Below the pieces are notes generated by a model. It did no database searches. It was not told the origin of the DNA and saw only the letters and a program-made list of their open reading frames with translations. Both the position numbers and the translations under genes were made by a program. Shown here piece after piece: positions 57,027 to 64,000 of a DNA stretch of 64,000 bases. The stretch covers positions 620,001-684,000 of the forward strand of contig CP085928.1 in assembly GCA_020735665.1 (NCBI GenBank), written 5' to 3'. The stretch is from Lachnospiraceae bacterium GAM79 (lineage in GTDB: Bacteria > Bacillota > Clostridia > Lachnospirales > Lachnospiraceae). Position 1 is the stretch's first letter, and every line of letters begins with the position of its first letter.

Positions 57027-57707
57027 TCAGGTTTCGAGAGCTTTGCGAAGCTTGAGCAATGCACGTTTCTCGATCCTGGAAACATATGATCTGGAAATGC
57101 CCATTGCGGAGGCAATTTCTTTTTGAGTACATGGTGCTTCACCGGACAGACCGTAACGTCTGGACAGGAGCACCATTTCCTGTTTTGTAAGGTGGTGCAG
57201 CATACAATCCGGAAGCTGTTTCAGATTATAATCATGTACCATGGAATCAAGAATGGATGGAGTATCGGGACTGATGATATCCATCAGACTGATCTCGTTT
57301 CCTTCCTTGTCTGTGCCGATGGGTTCAAACAAGGATACTTCACGGGCGTGCTTTCGGTTCTGACGGAGAAGCATCAGAAGTTCGTTTTCAATACATCGGG
57401 ATGCATAGGTGACCAGTCGTTTTCCTTTTTTTGAGTCGTAGGTGTCGATGGCTTTGATCAGTCCGATCGTGCCTGCGGATATCAGATCATCATTTTCGTG
57501 GCTCCCATTGTATTTTTTTGCAATATGGGCAACCAGCCGCATATTATATTCAATCAGAGTTTTTCTGGCCCGGGGATCGCCTTCTTTGCATAATTTCAGA
57601 AAATATGCTTCCTCTTTTGGTGAGAGAGGCTTTTTAAATGTCTGCACATCAATTTCTGCTCCAGCGATTTGTATATATTTTATGATGAAACTGTAAAGAA
57701 CGTGCAT
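57027..57707 (-). CDS. sigK: sporulation sigma factor, sigma-K type
   Basis: A mother-cell sigma factor. Region 2 has NMRLVAHIAKKYNG, DDLISAGTIGLIKAIDTYD and LVTYASRCIENELLMLLR. The sigma-K-type segment SLFEPIGTDKEGNEISLMDI follows. Region 4 ends SRSYVSRIEKRALLKLRKA. The coding frame is intact, not split by a skin-type element. ATG 57707 gives 226 residues with a hydrophobic N-terminus (LYSFIIKYIQIAG) like a pro-sequence. GTG 57647, after GGAG, would give 206 residues without one. It converges on the U32 gene with a 5-nt gap. Confidence 0.88.
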   Translation of the reverse strand: MHVLYSFIIKYIQIAGAEIDVQTFKKPLSPKEEAYFLKLCKEGDPRARKTLIEYNMRLVAHIAKKYNGSHENDDLISAGTIGLIKAIDTYDSKKGKRLVTYASRCIENELLMLLRQNRKHAREVSLFEPIGTDKEGNEISLMDIISPDTPSILDSMVHDYNLKQLPDCMLHHLTKQEMVLLSRRYGLSGEAPCTQKEIASAMGISRSYVSRIEKRALLKLRKALET

Positions 57708-57796
57708 ATCCCAAAAAGAAAACTTGTTAAAATGTGAAAAAAATCAAAAAAAATTGACCAAAATCTGTTCAAAATGTTTAATTTTTTACCAGGGTG

Positions 57797-57805
57797 TGCT
57801 ATAAT
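57797..57805 (+). promoter_or_regulatory. extended -10 promoter of the type IV pilus operon
   Basis: TGCTATAAT (TATAAT at 57800-57805) is an extended -10 box 50 nt before pilB. The -35 region is only weakly matched. The upstream stretch 57708-57790 is rich in A and T runs and holds nothing else clear. Confidence 0.5.
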
Positions 57806-57854
57806 CTCTAAATGAGTGTTCGTATATTTAAAAAGTGTAGGAGGACAGACCAGT

Positions 57855-59573
57855 ATGCGATTAGGAATGGGCCGAAAAAAGATTAGAATTGGAGATATCC
57901 TTGTAGCAGCAGGAGCAATTACAGAGGAGCAGTTACAGGAGGCTCTGGCATATCAGAAAGAGAACGGCGGGAAGCTCGGAAATGTTCTCGTAGATCTGGG
58001 AATGATCAGTAACGAGATCCTTATTACTCTTCTAACACAGCAGTTAGGTATTGATTACATAGAATTGAAAGGTGCCAAGATCGAAGATAAAGTTATTCAT
58101 ATGGTACCTGAGAATATGGTTACAAAATATAAGGTTATTCCTATCGAGATCGATCCGGAAAACCCGAATATATTAAAACTTGCTATGTCTGATCCGATGG
58201 ATATCAATGCGATTGATGATATCGGACTTGTAACAAATATGCAGGTAGAGCCGATGCTCGCAACGGAGGAACAGATCAATGATGCGATCGGCAAGTATTA
58301 TGGAAGCTCAAAAGCGATGGAAGCGGCTGAGATGTATCGTCAGGAACAGGCGGATGCACTTGGTGGCGGAGATGAAGAAGAAACAAACGAAGATATTGAT
58401 AATTCACCTATCGTTCTTCTGGTTAAGCAGATCATTGAGGGCGGTGTAAGACAGAGAGCATCCGATATCCATATCGAAGCACTGGAGAACAGCGTTCGTG
58501 TCAGATACAGAATTGATGGTGCGTTGAAGCAGGTAATGTCATATGACCTCAGTATTCTGGCAGGTATTACAGCCCGTATCAAGATCATAGGCGGAATGGA
58601 TATCGCAGAGAAGAGAAAACCACAGGATGGTCGTATTACCATTTTCGTAGACAGACGAGAGTTCGATGTCCGTGTATCTATCCTTCCGACAGTATACGGT
58701 GAGAAGACGGTTATGCGACTTACTTCTAAAGACGGACTGACCAAGCCGAAGAGCGGTCTTGGACTTGATGAGGATGAGATCAAAGTATTTGATGGAATCC
58801 TGAGTAACCCACACGGAATCATCCTTGTTACAGGGCCTACCGGTTCCGGTAAATCAACTACACTGTACACATCATTAAGTGAGTTGAACAAAGAAGATGT
58901 TAATATTATCACGGTAGAAGACCCTGTCGAGGCGAATATCAACGGTATCAACCAGGTACAGGTAAATAATAAAGCAGATATGACATTCGCGGCAGCACTT
59001 AGATCTATTCTTCGTCAGGATCCGGATATCATAATGATCGGAGAAATTCGAGATGGTGAGACTGCCCAGATCGCGGTTCAGGCGGCTATCACCGGACACT
59101 TGGTTGTATCAACACTCCATACAAACTCGGCAGCATCTACGATCACTCGTCTGGAAGATATGGGTATCGAGCCTTACGTTGTAGGTGATGCGGTTGTAGG
59201 TGTTATCGCACAGCGACTGGTAAGACGTCTGTGCCCAACCTGTAAACAGCCACGACTTATAGAAGATGATGAGAGACAGGTGCTTGGCGTACCGGCTGAT
59301 GAAGAAGACGTAATCATCTATGAGCCTGCAGGATGCCCGCTTTGTAATGATACCGGCTATGCAGGACGAATCGGTGTGTATGAAATGATGCCGGTTTCAA
59401 AGGCATTACAGGCAGTTATCTCGACCGGAGCGACGGCAGATAAGATTGAGAAGCAGGCATTATCAGAAGGAATGCTCACACTGAAGATGGGCGCAGCAAA
59501 GCATGTATTAAACGGTATCACATCACTTTCGGAGATGAAGAAGATCGTTTATACAACCGGTGACGAATACTAA
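57855..59573 (+). CDS. pilB: type IV pilus assembly ATPase PilB
   Basis: The hexameric extension ATPase. A GspE/MshEN N-terminal domain (RIGDILVAAGAITEEQL) is followed by the ATPase core with Walker A GPTGSGKST at 327-335, the Asp box, Walker B PDIIMIGEIRDGETA, and the His box GHLVVSTLHTN. A zinc tetracysteine lies at C460, C463, C494 and C497. The 572-residue length is typical. Start ATG 57855 follows TAGGAGG. Confidence 0.96.
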   Translation: MRLGMGRKKIRIGDILVAAGAITEEQLQEALAYQKENGGKLGNVLVDLGMISNEILITLLTQQLGIDYIELKGAKIEDKVIHMVPENMVTKYKVIPIEIDPENPNILKLAMSDPMDINAIDDIGLVTNMQVEPMLATEEQINDAIGKYYGSSKAMEAAEMYRQEQADALGGGDEEETNEDIDNSPIVLLVKQIIEGGVRQRASDIHIEALENSVRVRYRIDGALKQVMSYDLSILAGITARIKIIGGMDIAEKRKPQDGRITIFVDRREFDVRVSILPTVYGEKTVMRLTSKDGLTKPKSGLGLDEDEIKVFDGILSNPHGIILVTGPTGSGKSTTLYTSLSELNKEDVNIITVEDPVEANINGINQVQVNNKADMTFAAALRSILRQDPDIIMIGEIRDGETAQIAVQAAITGHLVVSTLHTNSAASTITRLEDMGIEPYVVGDAVVGVIAQRLVRRLCPTCKQPRLIEDDERQVLGVPADEEDVIIYEPAGCPLCNDTGYAGRIGVYEMMPVSKALQAVISTGATADKIEKQALSEGMLTLKMGAAKHVLNGITSLSEMKKIVYTTGDEY

Positions 59574-59775
59574 ATGATATAAAGACATTAAAATATTAAA
59601 ACATTAAAACATGCAAAGACATTAATACATTCATATTAGAGTGTTCATTTGAAAAAGGGATGTTTTTAACAAAGAAATAATCCAAACAGATTTTTAACAG
59701 AGAAGAACTTACATACATAACTCTGTAAAAATAAATTGAAATTATGAAATGCAACAAGGAAAGGAAGGAAACAAT

Positions 59776-60837
59776 ATGCTGGATATGAAGGAGCTCCTGG
59801 CATTCTCGGTTGAGGCGAAGGCATCTGATGTACATATTGCAGTCGGAATACCACCAAAGCTCAGAATCAATGGACGATTGACAGAAGTTGAAGTTCCTCC
59901 GCTTACACCTGCTGATGCGGCAGAAGCGATCGGAGCAACCATGAAAGAAAGACATGTAGCGATCTTAAAGGACAGAGGTGAGGTCGATTTCTCGTTTGAC
60001 TCACCGGAGACCGGACGTTTCCGTGTGAACGTATATATGGATCGCGGTAATATGGCGGCGGCTTACAGACGAGTTGAGACACAGATCCCAAGACCTGATC
60101 AGCTTGGTATTCCGAGAGAGGTTGTTGATCTCTATAAGAGAAAGAGAGGGCTTGTACTTGTAACGGGACCTACCGGTTCGGGAAAATCAACAACACTTGC
60201 TTCTATTATAAATAAAGCAAATGAAAACCTGACAGATCATATCATCACACTGGAGGACCCTATCGAGTATATCCATCATCACAACAAGGCAATCGTAAAT
60301 CAGCGAGAAGTTGGTATGGATACACTCAGCTACGCAAATGCACTTCGTGCAGCACTCCGTGAAGATCCTGATATCATTCTGGTAGGAGAGATGCGAGATC
60401 TTGAGACTATTTCAACAGCGATCACTGCAGCCGAGACAGGACATTTGGTTTTCTCGACTCTGCATACGATCGGCGCGGCAAGTACGATCGACCGTATCAT
60501 TGATATCTTCCCTACAAACCAGCAGCAGCAGGTACGTGTACAGCTTGCGATGGTCCTTGAAGGCGTTATATCACAGTCACTTCTGCCTACGGCAAATGGT
60601 CAGGGACGAGTAGCAGCCTTTGAAGTTATGCTTGCTTCTCCTGCTATACGGAGTCTGATCCGTGAAGCAAAGACGCATCAGATCCAGTCAACGATTCAGA
60701 CAAGCAGACAGCTTGGAATGATTACGATGGATGATGCACTGTACGATCTGTTCTCTGCGGGAACTATAACCAGAGAGATGGCAATGACATATGCACAGGA
60801 TCAGCAGTACCTCAGAAAGAAGATTAACGGACAGTAA
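59776..60837 (+). CDS. pilT: twitching motility ATPase PilT
   Basis: The retraction ATPase. Walker A is GPTGSGKST at 131-139, and Walker B is PDIILVGEMRDLETIS. The His box reads GHLVFSTLHTIGA, and the PilT-type AIRSLIREAKTHQI segment lies near the C-terminus. No tetracysteine is present, as expected for PilT. ATG 59776 follows AAGGAAGG; 353 residues. The 202-nt gap before it is AT-rich with short ATTAAAA repeats (59583-59630) and no clear promoter. Confidence 0.96.
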   Translation: MLDMKELLAFSVEAKASDVHIAVGIPPKLRINGRLTEVEVPPLTPADAAEAIGATMKERHVAILKDRGEVDFSFDSPETGRFRVNVYMDRGNMAAAYRRVETQIPRPDQLGIPREVVDLYKRKRGLVLVTGPTGSGKSTTLASIINKANENLTDHIITLEDPIEYIHHHNKAIVNQREVGMDTLSYANALRAALREDPDIILVGEMRDLETISTAITAAETGHLVFSTLHTIGAASTIDRIIDIFPTNQQQQVRVQLAMVLEGVISQSLLPTANGQGRVAAFEVMLASPAIRSLIREAKTHQIQSTIQTSRQLGMITMDDALYDLFSAGTITREMAMTYAQDQQYLRKKINGQ

Positions 60838-60942
60838 AATGTATAACAGTTTTGTGCAAATCTCACAAAAAAACTGGCGGACATAAGAAAATATTGATTA
60901 TGGTAGCAAATTATAGTATTATATAATCTATATGAATGAGAT

Positions 60943-60988
60943 TTTATGCGCTTAAAGACGCATAAAGGGTGTGGTCAGATATGATCAC
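60943..60988 (+). promoter_or_regulatory. tandem hairpins in the pilC leader
   Basis: TTTATGCG (60943-60950) pairs with CGCATAAA (60959-60966), and GTGGTCA (60971-60977) pairs with TGATCAC (60982-60988). They lie between a TATAAT at 60922-60927 and the GGAGGAG site of pilC. A regulatory role is possible, but no class is recognised. Confidence 0.4.
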
Positions 60989-61020
60989 GGAAGAAATATG
61001 ATAGGGTCGGAGGAGAAACA

Positions 61021-62229
61021 ATGGCAGTATTTAACTACAAGGTTGTTGACAAAGATGGTAAGAATAAAAAAGGTACCATCGAGGCCCCAAACAGAGATGG
61101 AGCGGAGAAAAAGCTGAAGTCGGATGGCTATTCGATCATGAGCCTGACAGAGCAGAACAATCCATTTTCAGGGGGTTTAATTAAGAAGAAAGTAAAATCA
61201 CGAGACCTGGGTGTCTTTTGTAAACAGTTCTCAGCTGTTATAAAAGCGGGTGTTACGATCATTTCCGCATTGGAACTGATGGGCGACCAGATCGAGAATC
61301 CAACACTGAAGCGTGCGGTTATGGATGCGAAGACATATGTTGAAAAAGGTGGTACTCTTGCAGATGCCCTTCGAGTAAACTCAGATGTATTCCCTCCGAT
61401 CATGATCAACATGGTAGCTGCCGGTGAGTTGTCCGGTAACTTAGAGGTGTGTCTGGATCGTCTGGTAGAACACTTTGAAAAGGATAATGCATTATCCAGT
61501 AAGATCAAGGGCGCGATGGTTTATCCTATCGTAGTATTTATCGTAATGATCATCGTAGTAATCGTGGTAATGATCGCGGTAATCCCGAACTTCACCAGTA
61601 TGTTTGAAGACATGGGAACAAAGCTTCCTCTTGCAACAAGAATGATGGTTGCGGCAAGTAACTTCATTATTCATAAATGGTACATATTGATCATTGTTGT
61701 AGCAGCGATCGTGTTTGCCTGTAAGGCGTTCAAGAAGAGTTCGGTTGGTGAACAGTTCTTCTCGAATATCGCGATCAAGGCTCCGGTATTCGGAAACCTG
61801 ACGATCAAATCAGCTTGCTCCAGATTCGCAAGAACCATGAGCACTTTGATGGCATCCGGTATCTCTATGATCGATGCTGTAGAACAGGTAGCGAAGATGA
61901 TGGATAATAAGATCATACGTGATGGCCTGATGGATGCAAAGACACAGGTTGCAAAGGGTATCCCGCTTTCAAAACCATTAAAGGATATGGAGGTTCTTCC
62001 GCCGATGTTATCAGCGATGACAAAGATCGGTGAAGAGACCGGTGATATCGAGGAGATGCTCAGTAAGGTTGCCGACTACTACGATGAAGAGGTAGACGCA
62101 GCTACTAATAAATTAACGGCAGCAATGGAACCGTTGATCATGGTTATACTTGCCTGTATCGTAGGTATGATCGTAGCAGCTGTATACGGTCCTATCATGA
62201 GTATGTACGATGCAATGGATCAGTATTAA
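61021..62229 (+). CDS. pilC: type IV pilus inner-membrane platform protein PilC
   Basis: GspF/PilC platform protein of 402 residues. Two GspF cytoplasmic domains (about 65-190 and 270-390) each precede membrane segments. KSRDLGVFCKQFSAVIKAGV and GEETGDIEEMLSKVADYYDEEV are visible family segments. GGAGGAG precedes the ATG. It lies 183 nt after pilT and before the prepilin. Confidence 0.95.
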   Translation: MAVFNYKVVDKDGKNKKGTIEAPNRDGAEKKLKSDGYSIMSLTEQNNPFSGGLIKKKVKSRDLGVFCKQFSAVIKAGVTIISALELMGDQIENPTLKRAVMDAKTYVEKGGTLADALRVNSDVFPPIMINMVAAGELSGNLEVCLDRLVEHFEKDNALSSKIKGAMVYPIVVFIVMIIVVIVVMIAVIPNFTSMFEDMGTKLPLATRMMVAASNFIIHKWYILIIVVAAIVFACKAFKKSSVGEQFFSNIAIKAPVFGNLTIKSACSRFARTMSTLMASGISMIDAVEQVAKMMDNKIIRDGLMDAKTQVAKGIPLSKPLKDMEVLPPMLSAMTKIGEETGDIEEMLSKVADYYDEEVDAATNKLTAAMEPLIMVILACIVGMIVAAVYGPIMSMYDAMDQY

Positions 62230-62317
62230 TACAATAAACCAATAAACAATACATAATTTACTTACACAGTTTTACATTGATTGATTCCGGTAGAACGAGG
62301 ATGCCGGTATTGATATA

Positions 62318-62331
62318 GTGTCATATGACAC
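62318..62331. promoter_or_regulatory. perfect 14-nt palindrome before the prepilin gene
   Basis: GTGTCATATGACAC is a perfect palindrome 45 nt before the prepilin ATG. It could be a dimeric regulator operator. No promoter was seen close to it. Confidence 0.35.
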
Positions 62332-62376
62332 AACAACAACATAAAATAATTAAGAAAGAAAAAGGAGAGAATAATT

Positions 62377-62787
62377 ATGAAGAAGAACAACAAAGGTTTC
62401 TCATTAGTAGAATTAATTATCGTTATTGCTATCATGGCAATCCTTGCAGGCGCACTTGCACCGGCACTTATCAAGTACATTAACAAGTCAAGAGCATCAA
62501 CAGATATTTCAAATGCTGACACTATTCGTTCTGCATGTCAGACCGCAATGTCAAATGAAGAGGCTATGGCTTCACTTGGAAGTACTGCAAAAACAGCTAC
62601 TGTAACTTCATGGAAAGCATCAGGAAGTTTTGGACAGGAACTTAGCGAGATTCTTGGTAGCGCATCATTAAAGGGTAAATATTACGACAAGAATTCTGAA
62701 TTCAAAGTTTTAATTGATGTAGCAAACAATAAAGTTGAAGTTTATTCAGGCGGAAATACAAATAAATTACTTTCCCCACAGAACTAG
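62377..62787 (+). CDS. type IV prepilin (major pilin candidate)
   Basis: A 136-residue class IVa prepilin. The leader MKKNNKG is cut after G7, giving mature FSLVELIIVIAIMAILAGAL with Glu5. The globular part is short and Ser/Ala-rich. GGAGAG precedes the ATG. The position after pilC and its own leader suggest a major subunit. No prepilin peptidase gene is in the window. Confidence 0.93.
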   Translation: MKKNNKGFSLVELIIVIAIMAILAGALAPALIKYINKSRASTDISNADTIRSACQTAMSNEEAMASLGSTAKTATVTSWKASGSFGQELSEILGSASLKGKYYDKNSEFKVLIDVANNKVEVYSGGNTNKLLSPQN

Positions 62788-62822
62788 GCTTTAACTGAAA
62801 ACAAATATTTTATTTTAATAGT

Positions 62823-62895
62823 ATTGAAAGGCAACAAAATTAAGCTGTTTGAAATTCCTCGTATGACATATTATAGCTAGTTGTTGCCTTTCGAT
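62823..62895 (+). promoter_or_regulatory. long stem-loop after the prepilin gene
   Basis: ATTGAAAGGCAACAA (62823-62837) pairs with TTGTTGCCTTTCGAT (62881-62895) along 15 bp with one GU. The loop is 43 nt and contains an AGCT/AGCT inner pairing. No T tract follows, so it may stabilise pilin mRNA or act as partial terminator. Confidence 0.55.
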
Positions 62896-62979
62896 AACAT
62901 GAGTAAGATGTTTGTGGATTTATAGACATCACTATATCATAATGCAATGCAGAAAAGATATATGATGTCTTGGAAGCAG

Positions 62980-63215
62980 TCAGTAGTTTAGTGAGTGATT
63001 AAACTAATGACGGCAACCGGCTTGCATATAAGCTGGAAAACAAGTGAATGGTCGCATATGGAGGGTCAAACATAGAGACCATTTTGAGGGTGACAGGTTG
63101 TTCACCTTATAGCCTGTAAGATACAGGCGTATTCTATTTTTATTTATATGGGGTGAACAGCATGTAAGCTGGTACTCAGGCAATTAAGGGAGAATTCCCG
63201 ACAAAACTACTGATT
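62980..63215 (+). ncRNA. candidate structured RNA before pilM
   Basis: TCAGTAGTTT (62980-62989) pairs perfectly with AAACTACTGA (63204-63213), closing a 234-nt domain. Inside are CCGGCTT/AAGCTGG (63017-63036), AATGGTC/GACCATT (63047-63083), GTTGTTCACC/GGTGAACAGC (63097-63106 with 63152-63161) and a 10-bp hairpin at 63109-63133. The closing strand can also pair locally with TAAACTA at 63000-63006, and GGTGA at 63089-63093 competes for the fourth stem. It is too long and branched for a terminator. Size and layout recall large clostridial RNA classes such as the raiA motif; identity is not established. pilM follows after 20 nt. Confidence 0.6.
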
Positions 63216-63235
63216 AGCGAGGGAGGCTATTTAAA

Positions 63236-64000
63236 ATGGCGAGTAATAAAAAAGTCTTAACAATCGACATTACAAATGAAAGTATTACTATCACAGAAGT
63301 AACCGCTTCTGAGAAGAAGACTTCAACCGTACATAATGCCATCATCTTTGAGACTCCGGAAGACTCATACGAAGATGGTTTTATCAGAGACAAAGAAAGA
63401 ATTGCAGAAGCAATCAGATCACAGCTTGCTGCAAACGGAATCACTAACAAGGACGCGATTTTCGTCCTTACCTCTACAAAGATCGTTAACAGAGAGGTCC
63501 TTGTGCCTTTCGTTAAGGAGAACAAAATCAAAGGAATTATTAATGCGAACTCATCAGAGTATTTCCCTGTTAATATAGAGGATTACACCGTATCCCATTC
63601 TGTATTAGAGACAGTCACTGATGAAGAAAATAACAAACAGTTAAGAGTCCTTGCTGTAGCAGCACCGACCAGTATGGTTCGTTCCTACTATGAAGTGGCA
63701 GCACTTGCGGGACTGAAAGTAGTGGCGCTCGATTACATTGGAAATGCCATGTTACAGCTGATCAAGACACAGACCAGTGAGAACATGACAACGATGGTAA
63801 TCCAGTTAGGTAGTGAATCTACCGTATTAAATATTGTAAAAGGAGATATCCTTTTACTCCAGAGAACTGTACCATATGGTACCAATGTTGTAGTAAATGA
63901 AGTAATGGATGCAAAGGGCGTAGATGCAACGACAGCTATGACCTTACTTCAGAATGAACGTCTGATCACAGTTGATTTCGATGATAATGCGATCACCGGT
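63236..64000 (+). CDS. PilM-like actin-fold pilus assembly protein (partial)
   Basis: The frame runs to the window end without a stop (255 codons visible). It has an actin/FtsA-like nucleotide-binding fold: KVLTIDITNESITITEV at the start and MVIQLGSESTVLNIVKGDIL further on. This matches PilM, the cytoplasmic anchor for PilN/PilO in type IV pilus systems. GGGAGG lies 8 nt before the ATG. The large structured RNA sits immediately upstream in its leader. Confidence 0.85.
   Translation, partial: MASNKKVLTIDITNESITITEVTASEKKTSTVHNAIIFETPEDSYEDGFIRDKERIAEAIRSQLAANGITNKDAIFVLTSTKIVNREVLVPFVKENKIKGIINANSSEYFPVNIEDYTVSHSVLETVTDEENNKQLRVLAVAAPTSMVRSYYEVAALAGLKVVALDYIGNAMLQLIKTQTSENMTTMVIQLGSESTVLNIVKGDILLLQRTVPYGTNVVVNEVMDAKGVDATTAMTLLQNERLITVDFDDNAITG

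Noticed and set aside
59583-59630. ATTAAAA repeats before pilT as a regulatory array
   Set aside because: They look like low-complexity AT slippage; no consistent unit or symmetry.
62980-63215. c-di-GMP riboswitch in the pilM leader
   Set aside because: Neither the type I nor the type II conserved core is visible, despite the pilus context.

Overview
This window looks like chromosomal DNA from a spore-forming member of the Clostridia, most likely a Lachnospiraceae-type gut anaerobe. The reasons are the moderate AT-richness, Shine-Dalgarno sites of the AGGAGG type, several TTG starts, and a full Firmicutes sporulation set (spoIIAA-spoIIAB-sigF, spoVA genes, gpr, spoIIP, a sigK-type factor) beside a clostridial type IV pilus operon. 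The family is inferred from gene content and order; I could not test it by alignment. No rRNA, tRNA, CRISPR array, insertion sequence or prophage is visible. Almost all genes are on the + strand; the exceptions are a CLC channel, a class A PBP, an HPr-like gene and the sigK-like gene.

Layout. 1-7.6 kb: end of the division/cell-wall cluster (class B PBP, mraY, murD, ftsW, ftsQ/divIB, ftsZ). 7.7-12.7 kb: NAD(P)HX repair enzyme, alanine racemase, a MazF toxin gene with no antitoxin beside it, a CorC-like CBS protein, and a YebC-family regulator. 12.7-16.5 kb: a heterodimeric ABC exporter behind a structured leader with a possible leader ORF. 16.5-21.2 kb: argD-like aminotransferase, queF, folC, a 48-residue gene that is easily missed, and a zinc-ribbon/TPR membrane protein. 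21.3-29.4 kb: the sporulation block, in which the spoVA genes are split by a VanW-domain protein and a CLC channel. 29.4-35.3 kb: class A PBP with an unusual C-terminal tail, a small unknown protein, gpr and spoIIP. 35.4-46.9 kb: lepA, hemW, an ABC-2 transporter pair, then CIRCE-hrcA-grpE-dnaK-dnaJ-prmA-rsmE. 46.9-57 kb: cysteine desulfurase-thiI, an HPr-like protein lacking the His15 motif, mtaB, the ireB-ruvX-yrzB cluster, RNase J, YlbF family, a short MltG-like protein, trmR and a U32 protein. 57-64 kb: sigK-like gene, then pilB, pilT, pilC, a prepilin, a structured non-coding stretch, and the start of a pilM-like gene cut by the window end.

How the genes work together. Three themes dominate. 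The first is wall growth and division. The second is sporulation: sigma-F control, dipicolinate uptake by SpoVA, SASP degradation by GPR, and septal peptidoglycan hydrolysis by SpoIIP. The third is RNA/tRNA maintenance: ThiI with its sulfur donor, MtaB, TrmR with a U32 hydroxylase, QueF, RsmE and RNase J. The type IV pilus operon is the main surface system.

The most interesting non-coding structures are a roughly 240-nt multi-branched RNA candidate between the prepilin gene and pilM; two unusually large palindromic elements (about 190 and 230 nt), each exactly between convergent genes; and the three-hairpin leader of the ABC exporter.
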